Source: Anthonomus grandis grandis (lineage: Eukaryota > Arthropoda > Insecta > Coleoptera > Curculionidae). From it: a stretch of DNA of 64,000 bases. Below are positions 35,257 through 47,182 of this stretch, one piece after another; the first letter of the stretch is position 1, and every line of letters begins with the position of its first letter. The notes below the pieces were generated by a model, which was not told the DNA's origin, made no database searches, and saw only the letters and a program-made list of their open reading frames with translations. A program made the translations under genes and the position numbers. Location of the stretch: positions 4,898,001 to 4,962,000 of the forward strand of contig NC_065562.1 in assembly GCF_022605725.1 (NCBI RefSeq), written 5' to 3'.

Positions 35257-36587
35257 TTTAAATTCAACAGGATTATTCTACCGAAAATTGAGTAAACTTA
35301 ATTGAAAACGGTTGTGTGTGAATTGAGTAAATTTAATCAAAAAAGGTGGAATGTCGGTATTTTATTTAATTGATAAAAAACCATCTATGACGTGAATTTT
35401 TTTTCAGAAAATGCTAAAAATAATATTAACAGTCTTTGAAAACTTTTGATATGTCAACGCAATCATGAAACATTAAAAAGTATTAACTTGAATGTAAAAT
35501 TTCCAAGAGTTCTGAATAAAAAATGCTTTAATTTTGAAATTGGCAAAAAGGTTAATAAATGCAGTGTCTGTAAACTCTTGCGATTGGTTGAACAGCTTGA
35601 CTCAGAATTATTTTTCGTGGGTATTTTGGAAAAAATCGAAATACATAAATTAGAATAGGTCATCCGTATGTAATTATTTTGATACTATCGATAGTACATA
35701 ACCAATATTTTCCTGATTTAATAAATAAATTGTTTCACAGTGTAGTTTAATTTCAGGGGCCCTATACAGGGTGGCTTAGCAAATCCGCCTGATATTTGAT
35801 TATACAATAACGAAATAATTTTTCATTTATGAATCTATGACATAACCCTACTCAGGGGTTATAACTACGGTCACACAATAGTTTGTTTCTGGTTTTGATA
35901 ACATTTTACTCTACAGTTATAGGATATGTGACCAATTAAATACTTAATAAAAGAAATACCATTTTTTTGTTTGAGGTTGGCTTTACAAAGCTTAACAAAT
36001 GCCCCTTAAATGTTTTTAAATCATTCATGTTTTCTAATATACCTAATCACATCATCCCAGATAAAGGCATGTCTTTAATTTTTTTTTATTCCACGTAATA
36101 TAGTATTTCCAGGTCATCATCGTGCACCAAAACATCTTGCTGTTTGTCAATAAGACATTAATTAATGCAACAGGATTATTTATGACTGGCACTACTTCAG
36201 AACATAACCAATGTTCTCTTCTTATTTCAAGTTTTAATCCTATTTTTTCCAGATTATCAACCAAAATATTAGATTCGCAGGGTAGGTAGCATCTTCGCAG
36301 GAAGAATTCGTAGATCATATAATTTACAGATTGTAAGAGATCAAACTAGCTTGTTTCAGCTCTTGTTTATCTTTTCCTCCTGTTAAACAATTCAATATCA
36401 CTTCCGAATTAACTGTGATGGTAAATAACCTAATAACCTTAAATAACCTAATAACTCTGACATTTCATCACATAGATAATAGAAAGGACCCTATTAAATA
36501 AGAAGTTAAAATTAACAACAGCCATACAAAATAAACTAAACAAGATAATAGACCAGTTTATAAATAAGTCAGTTCTGAGAAAAGAAG
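35257..36587. other. No gene recognised; short unassigned ORFs
   Basis: Contains CCTATACAGGGTGGCTTAGC at 35761, a repeat end of the TACAGGGTG type. Also an 88-codon minus-strand frame (36052-36318) without a recognisable family, and a two-copy repeat of TAAATAACCTAATAAC at 36421-36455. Confidence 0.35.
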
Positions 36588-36843
36588 AACACGTCAAATT
36601 AGATATACAGATGGACGTTTTATTATGCATTTACTGAAGTTCTGTCAATCACCTCCTCACCTCCAGCTAACCTCACTTTAATATGTCAAATGGGAACCCC
36701 CATCGTGTGGTACATCATAGTAAGGAGCGTAAAATTGTCTATTCAACGGTACCAAAAAAAATGAAATCGATAAATGTGTAAGCAAATAGTTAGCGAAAAT
36801 GTCTATAAAATAATGAATATTTTATTTACGCCAAACTTTGGTA
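36588..36843. repeat. Left inverted repeat of DD41D copy B
   Basis: Pairs with 38506-38757 with few mismatches. The pairing includes GGTGATTGACAGAACTTC and the GCTAACTATTTGCTTACAC stretch. A tandem-like second motif copy lies at 36840-36930. Confidence 0.75.
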
Positions 36844-36989
36844 TGTCAAATGGCTACCCCATGGTGTGATTTTAAAGGGCATTCATTATGCTATCAATGG
36901 TTGTAAAAAAAAATAAAATTGATTGACCAAGAAGCAATTAAAGTGTAAATCGGTAGGGTAGAAAAACAAATTTAATTATTTTAACAAAT

Positions 36990-38090
36990 TTATTTTATTA
37001 AATGTTCAAAATGCGCGCCGTTATTAGCAAGGCAATAAAAAAGCCTATTTTCAAACTCCTTACGAACATTGGCAAGGGTCTGCCCGCTAATTTCTCTGCA
37101 TTCTTGAAATATTCTATTTTTTAAATTCCCAATACTCTCAGGTGGGGTTTTATAAACTTTGCTTTTTAAGTAGCCCCAAAGAAAAAAGTCTAGTGGGGTT
37201 AGGTCCGGAGACCGCGCAGGCCATTCGATTGCACCACGTCTGCCAATCCACTTTTTTCGAAAATTTTCATCAAGCCACTCTCGAACTACCAAAGTGTAGT
37301 GCGCGGGAGCTCTATCCTGCTAAAAATGTATATTATTTTCATTCAATAATATAGCACCATGTTGATCTACTTGATTTTCCATAGATTGGATGATGGAAGG
37401 GTATATTGCATTTTCTAAAAGGTTTAAATAAATTTCGCCAGTCAAATTTTCTTCCAAAAAAAATGGCCCGATTATTTCATTCCCATAAATTCCTGCCCAA
37501 ACATTAATTTTTTGGAGATATTGGGTATGGCCTTCCCGAAAAACATGCGGATTTTCATTATCCCAGTATCTAAAGTTATGTCTGTTCACCAGGCCATTTA
37601 AAAAAAAGGTCGATTCGTCACTGAAGCAAATGTTCTTCAATAAATGGGGATCGTCGTCAATTCGCTGGCACATCACTTTACAAAATTGAATTCTCCTATC
37701 AAAATCATCTTCTCCGAGTTCATGAAGAATATGAATTTTATAAGGAAAGAACTTATTTTTTTTTAAAACTTTATGTAGCCAAAACTTTATGGAACCAGTG
37801 GAAATATTTGTTAGTTTTGCGGCCTTTGGTATAGACAAAGTTGGATCCATAGCAAATTGTCCTAGTACTTCAACTTGGCATGCTTCATCGACAACTCTAT
37901 TTTCATATTCTTTCTTATTGCAAATCGATCCCGTCTCTTCAAATTTTCGTATCAATTCTAATACGTATTTATGGTTCACGTTTTTATCTTGATACCTTTC
38001 ATGAAATGCTCTCGCGGTTCTGCGAGCACACCGATCTTGAGCTCCATAAAGGAAAATTATTTCTATTCTTTCGGCTAGCGTATACACCAT
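36990..38090 (-). pseudogene. DD41D mariner transposase, single nonsense codon
   Basis: One frame of 366 codons from ATG at 38090 to TAA at 36992-36990 is interrupted only by TAG at 37322-37320 (codon 257). Residues 3-58 form a helix-turn-helix (DUF4817-like, YTLAERIEIIFLYG). A second HTH lies near 85-115. The DDE_3 domain has Asp158 (CFSDESTFF), Asp259 (next to the stop; relatives have QQD) and Asp301 (SPDLTPLDFFLWG), with 41 residues between the last two. This makes it a DD41D enzyme of the rosa-like type (family knowledge, placement inferred). It would cut and paste the element at TA-like targets. CAG to TAG is a one-base change, so the copy is young. Confidence 0.88.
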
Positions 38091-38505
38091 TTTATTAACT
38101 CACTGTTTTAACTAAAATTGAAAAATTGCACGCGTCAAACTGACAGTTTTAACAATAATAAATCGCCTGCTTTTTAAACACCTTAAAAATGTAAGGTATT
38201 GCAGTGTTTTTTTGTACCTATTAGGTAGGTTTCGCAAAAAATATAAGTGAAATAAATACACATACAAAGTTATAAGACTGCAAAGATATTTGCCAAAAAA
38301 TTTGAAGACACTCTTTTTTCTCGCAAATAACGGTACACATTCTTTACTTAAAAAAATAAATAATTTGCTTGAACTAAATGTACTGTTTGTTACCACACAT
38401 TTTAACTTCTAAATTGCTTGTATTTTTTTTTGATGATCTATTATAAAAAATGTAAGAATTTTAAAATGATGTAGGTACCACACTAAAAGTATTCATTTAA
38501 AATAC

Positions 38506-38757
38506 CAAAGTTTGGCGTAAATAAAATATTCATTATTTCTAGACATTTTCGCTAACTATTTGCTTACACATTTACCGATTTCATTTTTTTTGGTACCGTT
38601 GAATAGAGAATTTTACGCTGCTTACTACGATAAACCACACGATGGGGATTCCCATTTGACATATTAAAGTGAGGTTAGCTGGAGGTGAGAAGGTGATTGA
38701 CAGAACTTCAGTAAATGCATAATTATACGTCCCCCTGTATATCTAATTTGACGTGTT
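38506..38757. repeat. Right inverted repeat of DD41D copy B
   Basis: Inverted partner of 36588-36843. Inner motif copy near 38465-38505. Confidence 0.75.
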
Positions 38758-40216
38758 GTTCGAAATTGTTGTTTTTTTGTGACCCAAAAATCTTTTATGC
38801 TTCTTGTTGAGTGAATTGGATGTGGGATCAAATAAAACTCAGGTTTAAAACTTTAATATTACTCACTATTACTTTAATAATACTCACGGCGACAAAAAGT
38901 AAAAACCTTTTGTCAATAACCATTATATGTACAAGCATAAAAATGTAGTAAACCACAAAAAAATGTTTCTTATATACAATGTTCTTTTTGGTCCTTAAAC
39001 AGAAAAGGAACCAAATAATGATTTAAATATAATTAAAATTTGTATCAACCCTTTAGTTATGATTTTGACAAAGATGATTATATATCCTAGGTTCAATAGA
39101 TATTATATCGCTTTTTACTAATGTATTAACAGGCCTGGTTATTATGCTCTTAATGTCATCACATATATCTTCGACACACGGACACACGGACCTAGAAAAA
39201 TTAGACAAGTATATTAGAACTACACTAAAAAAATGGCTGCACCATCCTAACTCTTCAATATACTTTCCGAGAAGCGAATGAGGCAAAGGAATAAGGAACA
39301 TATAATAAGCCCATAATAAGGAAATCGAAAAATTGTTTACTTACCTAAACTCCATGTATAACCTCAATATAAGGCCATCAGAGTCCTCGATTGTGTGACA
39401 TTCCTCGTTAAACCTTGCAAAAGAAAAAGCTCCTGCAAAAGAAAAAAACATTATTACACTTAAAATGGAATGGAAAGAATAGGATCTACACGGCAGCTTT
39501 AGGGAGCCAGCAAGTAAACAAAAAACTATGCAGGGTGTCCTATTTGCTATGTCTGACTATTGCTATTTCCGAAACTATAGGAGATACGAGGGTGATTAAG
39601 TTAGAAAAAAGTTGACAATTTTGATGCTTATGCTAAATCCTTTTATAGCGTTGCAAAATGTTTATTAGTTCGTAAATTACAGAGTGATTTATCCAAATGT
39701 CCAATCCAAAAAAAAAACGCCAAATTTTATTTTAATAATTATTTCCGAAACTATTCGTTTTAGAAACTTACTTTTAATTACAAAGTTTTATAAGCTTTTG
39801 TGCTCCGCAAAACTTCACCTTTAATATTGTTTATGACGTTTGGTATCTTGGCAATGGCTATGAACTTCTTTTTTTTAATACGGACCTTCATTTTTATAAC
39901 ATATTTTGAAAGCATTTTTGATTCCATTTAAAAATGTATATATGTAATCATTCATATATTTCCCAGCGTTTCAACATATTAATAACTATCATCAGGATAT
40001 TTTCCTTAGTGCGAATTTGACTTTTTTTTAATTTCTAAAAACCTAAATACTTTTAAATGTTTATTTTTGCCTCATGTTTTAAAAAGTAATTAATTAAAAG
40101 CTTAAGCTTATTAACCATTAGTGGGTTATTTGTGTTAAACCTGATAAAACCTAAACTATATATCATAAAAAATTTAGTTTTAAATTATGATATTTATTGA
40201 TATTATCCATTCAATT
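38758..40216. other. No gene recognised; repeat ends only
   Basis: Has TGCAGGGTGTCC at 39529, and two copies of ATTTCCGAAACTAT (39567 and 39741). A hammerhead-like core lies on the minus strand at 39968-39995. An 82-codon frame at 39053-39301 (minus) is unassigned. Confidence 0.35.
39968..39995 (-). ncRNA. Possible hammerhead-like core
   Basis: Reads CTGATGA, 16 nt of weakly pairing AT-rich sequence, then GAAAC. Both conserved boxes are exact, but stem II is poor and stems I and III are not defined. It is probably a relic of a Penelope-type or related repeat end. Confidence 0.25.
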
Positions 40217-40680
40217 TGTTGATTAATTGCGCCGAGTTCAAATAAAAAATAAAATTAAAAAGTTAGTTAACTCACGATGAAAAAAAAGGAAAAAAAAGGT
40301 AATTTAGTGGACTGTAAACACTTAATGAGATTAACTAAAAACTTGGAAAACGCTGTTGTGAGACCTTACCTTTTATTATCGGTGGTCGAGATTTACGAAT
40401 TATCTACACTTTCACGCAAGCGATTTTTCGGTGTTGAGTCGCGACTCTAAACTGTTTGACGATTAGAGCTCGAATGAATCGCGCACTGTTTAAGGCCTCA
40501 AAACGAGGAGTTGAAATTCAAGAAAAAAAATTAAATTATTTAAACAAATGAAATACTTCCTTAACAACGTGAGTCAACCAAAGGCATTAAATTTAACTAA
40601 AGAAAAAATACCGAGTGATATAAGAACATGAATTAATAAGAACTAAATAAACTAAATGAAAATTAAATGAAAACTTAACA
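40217..40680 (-). repeat. 3' LTR of BEL/Pao element
   Basis: 464 bp. Has an extra A-rich segment of about 45 bp near 40250-40300 and a short duplicated AAATTAA-type unit near 40660 relative to the 5' LTR. Confidence 0.9.
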
Positions 40681-40708
40681 TACCGCCCACCAAAATGCAT
40701 TGCGTTTT

Positions 40709-42599
40709 TCAGTCTTCCGAAAGTGGCAAAGGACAGAGCTTCACCACAGGTCGCTTTAAAGTCCCATTACTAGTGCGAACAGTAACAACTCTCACTATTC
40801 CATCTAAACCTGGATGTACCTCAGTTATGCGGCCCATTGACCAATGCAGAGGAGGGGCCAAATCATTGCGAATTAAAACTAAAGTTCCTGATGAAAGATT
40901 ACCACTGGATTTATGCCACTTAGCACGTTGGTGCAACGTATGCAAGTACTCACCAGACCAACGACGCCAAAAATCTTGGTGCATTTTTTGAAGCATTTGC
41001 CAACGATCCAATTGACGAACGGGAAGTGAGGTGACATCCAATTCAGGAGGAACACCCAGAGGTTCCAGGGTCAGGAAATGACCCGGGGTTAGAGCAGTCA
41101 TATCATTGGGATTATTACTAAAGGGTGTAAGAGGTCGCGAGTTAGGAAAGGCTTCAATCTGAACCAATACAGTATTTAGCTCCTCATAGGTCAAACACTG
41201 CATGCCAATGACTCTGTATAAATGAGTTTTTACAGATTTCACTTCGGCCTCCCACAATCCTCCAAAGTGGGGCGCAGAGGGGGGGTTAAAATGCCATGTT
41301 ATACCTTCAGATGCGGCGGATTTTAAGATATACAAATGATATTAAGAATATCATTTGGAGGCGTTTCATCCCAATCCAACTTTAAATTCCACAAACGCTG
41401 AATTAAAAACTTGACGAGAAACGTTAAAGGTGTAAGAAAGCCCAGTGGGTCAAAAATTTTTGCCAAATTAGATAACAATAGGCGTTTAGTGCAACCCCTA
41501 TCCACAGAGTTATCGAAAAATTGAAACACGTCAGAGGAATGGTTCCAATAAAGTTTTAGCCTAAAACTTTTAGCGGACTTTCTGAATCAAAATTCAGTGA
41601 AATGTCCTCATTATACAAATAAGAAGGGGGTAAATCAGCCTTGCCTAAAAATCCTCCTTTCTGCAGCATCAGTACTAAGTCCTTTTGAAGTTTTCTAGAA
41701 TCTTCAATTGTTTATAAATCTCCAGTTAGATCATCAACATAGAATGAATTTAAAATAATTTGTGAGGCCTCAGGAAAATTATCCTTTTCCTCTTCAGCCA
41801 GAACAAACAATGACTTGATAGCCAAATAAGGCGCGCATGTTAGTCCATACGTTACTGTGAGAAGGCGGTAATCAGCTATAGGTTGATCTTTAGAAAAGCG
41901 CCAAACAATTCTGTGATAATCAGTGTGGGCAGGGTTAACGATAATTTGTCGAAACATTTGACGAATATCCGCTAGGAAAACAAATCGATGAATTCTAAAA
42001 CCAAGAAGCAACGCAAAAATGTCAGCTTGAAATTTCGGGCCAGACAGAAGATGATCATTAAGTGACATACCATCTGATGGTTTGGCAGAGGCATTGAATA
42101 CGACACGAAGCTTAGTAGTGACTTGAATCCTTTAAAACACAGTAATGTGGAATATAGAACGACTTTTTTAGGAGTACATCTGAAGATACTAATTCCATAT
42201 GGTTCTGATCTAAATATGCCTTTATAAAAGCAGCATAATCTGCATAAAGCTTCGGATTTTGCTGTAACCTGCGTTCTAACGATAAGAAATTGCGAAGAGC
42301 TAATTCTCTACTTCCATAAAAAATAGGCTCATCACCTCGGAAGGGCAAGGAAACCACAAATCGGCCATCCCGATTGCGATACGTAGTTTTATTACATTAA
42401 CTGATGCCTGATAACAGAGAAGCGATTGTGTAGCGATAGGTGAAGAGTTGGAAACCGTTTTACCCATCAATATAAAACCAAAAACAGTGTTAATTCCCAC
42501 TGGCTCATTATAGTCACCGGTAAGTCTACCCTCCAGTAAAATGTAGGGAAACAATGGAGCACCTATTAATACATCAATAGAGAGAGCTAGGAGTATCAT
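40709..42599 (-). pseudogene. BEL/Pao pol: protease end, RT, integrase C-terminus; internal deletion
   Basis: In coding order: the end of the A17-type protease region (SIDVLIGAPLFPYILLEGRL), RT with DIRQMFRQIIVNP, TYGLTCAPYLAIKSL and the catalytic SFYVDD, then LLSNLAKIFDPLGFLTP (start of the RNase H linker). The frame then joins directly to integrase C-terminal sequence (FNPPSAPHFGGLWEAEVKS, DUF5641-like tail to PLSED). The RNase H domain and most of the integrase core are deleted at about 41335, at a junction with ATATCATT/AATGATAT microhomology. Further stops lie near 41709 and 42112. It cannot complete a transposition cycle itself. Confidence 0.88.
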
Positions 42600-42626
42600 A
42601 GAAAGGGTCAGCCAAGGACGCGCTGC

Positions 42627-44075
42627 TTAAATGAGGCCAGTTTGCGGTAGAAATAGGATGACTAGGTAATAGCCCGCAAATTTTTGGAAGAACTGCAGCT
42701 TCCAAATCAAAATTCGGAGTGAATTTATTACAAGGTCGAATCTTGGTGAAGACACTTTTTGCATAGTTTTGTACATGAGCTTCTCCAATACCTTGAACGG
42801 AGCAAGGCGTCTTATAGGAAGTACAAGACGTTTAACACAATTTTGTGAGATAAAATGAAGTTGCGAGCCAGAATCAAGCAATATTCTAATTTTCTGAAAT
42901 GTTCCTGATCCATCTAACATGAGAGCTGTAGAAAGCAGCACATTACTAGAATTATAATTGTTAAGGCTACTCGCTACCAGATGCGAAGAATTGGTAGACC
43001 TGGAGTCCGCCTGAAAGCTAGATGGTTGATCATTGTGAATGGAGCTGGTTGATGAGAGTGCGGATACTTTTTTTGTATTTGGTAGTACTGCTGCTACTAC
43101 CAAAAAAATAATTTCTCTCAAAATGAAGTAAGGTATGATGTTTTTGTCTACATTTATGACAAACATGCGGATAGGACAACGATAAACAGAATGTGCTGTT
43201 TTCCAAATAGCACAACTGCTAGATTTAGATTGCTCAGTGCCTAGAAGAGCAACCTTGGAATTTGAGAAGCGATCTTTTCTCTTAAATGATTTTTTATCCT
43301 TTCCATGAAGGGCTGAGCAAACATTGTCGAGAGCGGTACAACGGTTATGTAGATAGGTTGTAAGCTGTTGAAATGATGGAGTAGTATGTGAATCATATTG
43401 CAATTCGAATTCAGTAGCAATAGAAACATGTAAGCGTTTAAGCAACATCTGAACCAAACTGAAATCCCATGAAGCCACAGGAAAGTTAAGATTTCCTAAT
43501 GCAGTAAGATTATCAGAAAATGTATCCAAAAGTTATCTTAACTCGGCAGGATTCTCAGTTGTGAGTTTGGGGGTATTTTCGATAGCTACCCAGTGTGTGG
43601 CCACAACTAAACGAGGGTTTTCATATCGCTTAACTAGCATTTCATAAGCGGTTGTGTAATTGACATCTGTCATCGGTAACTTCTGAATCAAGGTCAGAGG
43701 CTGACCACGTAAGAAACTCAAAAGACAATTAAATTTTTCTATGTTACGCAAAGTACTGTTATTATGAATTAAGGCATCAAACATATCTTTAAAAGTTGCA
43801 AACTGTGTAATATTTTTAGAAAAGGATGGAATCTCTTATTTTGGCAGTGTTACTTGGGACTGATTACTAGACGATGAAGACGAAATATTTGTAGTCAATG
43901 ATTCTCCAAACAGCTCAAAATAAATCGATTTAATATACCAAAAATCTTTCTCAAATGAACTTCGTACCGCGTCTTGTTCGGTGAATTGATCCTCATTATC
44001 TAGAATGCAACTAATGACAATGTTATGCTGCTTGAAAAACTCAATTCTAATTGATTCCAAAATATCATAACTCAA
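42627..44075 (-). pseudogene. BEL/Pao gag (DUF1759-like) and aspartic protease
   Basis: Three collinear frames: 44075..43836, 43784..43533 (FLRGQPLTLIQKLPMTDVNY, gag helical core) and 43529..42627. The last contains a CXXC-type knuckle region (HVCHKCRQKHHTLLHFE in the alternative frame near 43150), a Ser-rich linker and the protease active site ILLDSGSQLHFIS. Stops and frameshifts near 43530 and 43100 break it. Confidence 0.82.
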
Positions 44076-44738
44076 TTTAAAGATTATGCGTTGGGAAGTG
44101 TCTTCTTTAGCATTTCTCGATATATTAAGAATATCCGATAGACGATTAAATTCAGTTTGTCTAAGAACTTTGGCTCTTTTCAGTTTATCGGAAATCCTAC
44201 TATATCCGAAAAAAAAACGAAGAAAACAGAAGAAATTAAATGAATTCAGAAGAAAATTTTAAGGCAAGAAATGGAGTCTCAAGACCGACTTTAGACTGGC
44301 TATAAGAAAACGAGAATGATGTTGCGTATACAATACAAGCAACAATTAAAAAACTCCAATGAATGTACTTGTAACACCCTGTTAAAACCAATATAAAAAT
44401 GAAACCTGTTGGAAAAAATATGTACACTGTTTACCTTTAGATATAATCCTGCAAAAGAATTCAACTTGAAAAACGACCTATGTTGATTTAAACGATAATT
44501 GATAAATTCTTGTTAAGAAAAATGCGATGAAATGTTTGCGATAGATATTTAAACTATCTGCAAACCAACTAAAGATGCAATGAACAATGCAATGTATTTT
44601 TGAAATTGAAAAAGAGAAGAAAATTGATCAACTAATTAATTGTACTTTTTAAGCCTATATGATTGAATTAACTGGGCGGTTTATTCTATAAAATTATAAG
44701 TTAATTTTCAAAAGGCCAAAGTGTGAATAGCAAAAAAT

Positions 44739-44755
44739 GCGGTTCGAAGTGACCA
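44739..44755 (-). other. tRNA primer-binding site of BEL/Pao element
   Basis: On the plus strand GCGGTTCGAAGTGACCA reads like a tRNA 3' end (T-loop GGTTCGA, then CCA). Its complement, TGGTCACTTCGAACCGC, lies 7 nt inside the 5' LTR, as a primer-binding site should. Confidence 0.75.
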
Positions 44756-44762
44756 AAAATAA

Positions 44763-45173
44763 TGTTGATTAATTGCGCTGAGTTCAAATAAAAAATAAAA
44801 AATTTAGTGAACTGTAAACACTTAATGAGATTAACTAAAAACTTGGAAAACGTTGTTGTGATTTTACATTACCTTTTATTATCGGTGGCCGAGATTAACG
44901 AATTATCTATACTTTCACGCTAGCGATTTTTCGGTGTTGAGTCGCGACTCTAAACTGTTTGACGATTAGAGCTCGAATGAATCGCGCACTGTTTAAGGCC
45001 TCAAAACGAGGAGTTGAAATTCAAGAAAAAAAAAATAAATTATTTAAACAAATAAAATACTTCCTTAACAAGGTGAGTCAACCAAAGGCATTAAATTTAA
45101 CTAAAGAAAAAATACCGAGTGATAAAAGAACATGAATTAATATGAACTAAATAAACTAAATGAAAACTTAACA
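44763..45173 (-). repeat. 5' LTR of BEL/Pao element
   Basis: 411 bp, near-identical to 40217-40680 apart from indels. Confidence 0.9.
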
Positions 45174-45370
45174 CAATTTAGTTGGCTGTGACAGTAGTTG
45201 CAGTCTGCGTTGTCATGGTTACCAAAAAAAACTAATATTTTTGCAAAAGTCATCAAGCTTTTGCGTCAGTTTTTATTTATGTTAATATTGTTAATATGTT
45301 CGAATTGCTAAAATAGTTTATATTTTTTCCTTTTTTGCTTGTTACTTTCTTGTTTTATTTTGTATCAATA

Positions 45371-46360
45371 TGTGGTTTTCAAATGAAGAACGGCTAGGTT
45401 TATTGTTCTGCTATGCAATGCAAGTGATGCACTTCAAATATACACAAATTTGTATCCAGAAAGACGCATCCCAAGCTTTACAAAATTTGCCAGGCTAGAA
45501 AGAAATGTGCGCCAATATGGTTCTTTTGAGAACCCACAAAAGACAGGGGCCGGTGTAACTGTAGAAGGAGGAGAAGCAGAAGTAAACGTTCTGGGTAAAC
45601 CGGCTTCAATGGCTTAAATATTTTAGTTTTATTTAATTTTTTTTATGATTTATTTTATGATACATTAATTACAAAAATATTCAAATTAGTGATAGTTCTC
45701 TTAGAGAAGTGTAGAAAGAGACTGGAATTTCGAAAATGTCCACCAAAAAAATACATATTGCGTCGAAATAAGTTAAGGCCTAAATCGATGTAGAAAGATT
45801 TCAGATCATACGATTATATCGGAATCGGAATATTTTGGAAATGGCTTTTAAGAAATCAAAGGCATGACCCTAACTTATTAAAAAAGATTTTATGGAGCGA
45901 CAAGAGTCGATTTTGTAATAATGGTTGGTTTAACAGAAATATCCACTATCGTTGGACTCTGGACTGGGTAATTAACATTTTCATCGAGAAATGGCTTTCC
46001 AAGAGAGGCTCGGCATAAATGTTTGGCTGGGAATACTCGACACACGTGTAGCTAGACCATTTTTTTAATAAACATTTAAATGGACAAGTATATCATAATT
46101 GCTAAAAAGCAAATTCTCTGCAAAATATTTTTAATGGCATGCCTGTTGAATAAGATATAATAAGAAACTTTGAATATTTTTAACATGACGGTGCACCTGG
46201 ACATCGAGATCGGCGTTGTACAAGATTTCTGAACAATTTTAAACCACGTCGTTGGATTATTAATAACCTCCTATAAAATCTTATAAATTAGCCCGCAAGA
46301 TCGCCTGATAAAACTCCCATGCATTTTTTTATATGGGGTTTTATTAAGAACCAGGTTTGG
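45371..46360 (+). pseudogene. Mariner-like transposase relic, distinct family
   Basis: Begins MWFSNEERLGLLFCYA and, after a shift, RIPSFTKFARLERNVRQYGS with NPQKTG (helix-turn-helix region). Then ISKCPPKKYILRR, LWSDKSRFCNNGWFNR (first Asp), HLNGQVY, HDGAPGHRDRR (second Asp) and ARSPDKTPMHFFIWG. The last catalytic Asp position reads His in MHFF. Order and motifs fit IS630/Tc1/mariner. Stops and shifts make it inactive. The BEL/Pao element sits just upstream. Confidence 0.65.
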
Positions 46361-46368
46361 TTATCAAA

Positions 46369-46705
46369 CTACGCTTTAAAATTTAGAGTACCTAAGTTCA
46401 AAAATAAAAGAAAACATTGAAAAAAACAATTGAAAACGTTTTTTGGTTTCCCAAAAACTTGACTATTAGTGAAATATAAATATTTCTGAGGCGGTAATTG
46501 CCTTGGAGGTAGCATATTAACTGGGCCTATTGGAAAATTTGAATTTTGTGGAGTTTGATTATAATTATTAAGAGAAATTATTATATGGGACATTATTATT
46601 ATTATAAAATTGTCGATTATATATTGGTGTATAATTATTTTGATTATTTCTAAAATTATTATTAGTGTTATTATAATTAGGTTTAGAAACTCATTTAAAA
46701 AAACT
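46369..46705 (-). pseudogene. Gypsy-type gag C-terminal scrap
   Basis: A shifted minus-strand frame gives an Asn-rich tract (NYNNTNNNFRNNQNNYTPIY), then NNYNQTPQNSNFPIG, PPRQLPPQKY and SQVFGKPKNVF. This Asn-rich tail with PPQK..VFG.PKNVF resembles the gag C-terminus of insect gypsy elements. Only about 100 residues remain. Confidence 0.45.
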
Positions 46706-47182
46706 ATACGTACATATCGGTACTACATACGAAATTATACCTATTTATCGGACTTGGGCGGACCATCTGAGATTGGTGGTTTCCTATTTTAGATGGCAAG
46801 GCGGAACTCTCTTCCTTCTAGAAAAAACACTTTCTGGGGCTGACTTCCATTTTCCATCGATGCATTAAGGAGTAGGTTAATGATTGGTATATTTGTAATA
46901 AATATTTAATATGGAACTTTATATTGGATGCAGTTATTTCTGCAGTGTCATCAGAACACTGCAACAAGGCGTTGATTTACAGTGAGTTACTCCAACCACT
47001 TATAAAATAAGTAAGGGTAGATGTTAAGAAATCATACTCCAAAAAATCCTAAAGTTTTACCTGTAGCAACGGTGTTTTTTTACTCTCTAAATATAGAAGG
47101 TATTAAAATAATTTTTTTCTTTTACCACTTGAAATTCAAATTCAAAACATTTTATTCATCGTATATTATATACAGTGCGGCT
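46706..47182. other. No gene recognised
   Basis: Contains GCAACGGTGTTTTTTTACTC near 47068, one of three similar words in the window (others near 49176 and 55069) followed by a partial mariner-type helix-turn-helix reading frame. A short CAGTGTTCTGATG-type inverted repeat lies at 46940-46970. Confidence 0.35.

Larger units (their letters stand above)
36588..38757 (-). mobile_element. DD41D mariner-like element (copy B), nearly intact
   Basis: 2170 bp. Inverted repeats of about 240-255 bp run from AACACGTCAAATT (36588) to about 36843 and from about 38506 to AATTTGACGTGTT (38757). They include the word TATACAG(G)GGGACGT. Near the inner edge of each arm, a second copy of a CAAATGG..ACC..GTGTG motif is present, an inverted-repeat/direct-repeat layout. 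The transposase reads right to left and is intact except for one nonsense codon. Confidence 0.8.
40217..45173 (-). mobile_element. BEL/Pao LTR retrotransposon, complete ends
   Basis: LTRs at 40217-40680 and 44763-45173 have TGTTAAG...AATCAACA termini on the minus strand. The 5-bp direct repeat CAATT flanks the element (40212-40216 and 45174-45178), as usual for BEL/Pao. A tRNA-type primer-binding site lies inside the right LTR, and a G-rich TTTTGGTGGGCGG tract inside the left one. Gag, protease, RT and integrase-tail remnants occupy the interior in order. The LTRs differ at only a few percent of aligned sites plus two indels, so insertion was fairly recent, but the polyprotein is broken. Confidence 0.92.

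Noticed and set aside
36421..36455. Two-copy TAAATAACCTAATAAC repeat as a CRISPR-like or satellite array
   Set aside because: Only two adjacent units and no spacers.
37789..38098. Two plus-strand ORFs of about 70 codons
   Set aside because: Antisense to the DD41D transposase.
40695..40991. 98-codon plus-strand ORF
   Set aside because: Antisense to the BEL/Pao integrase tail, which has clear family motifs.
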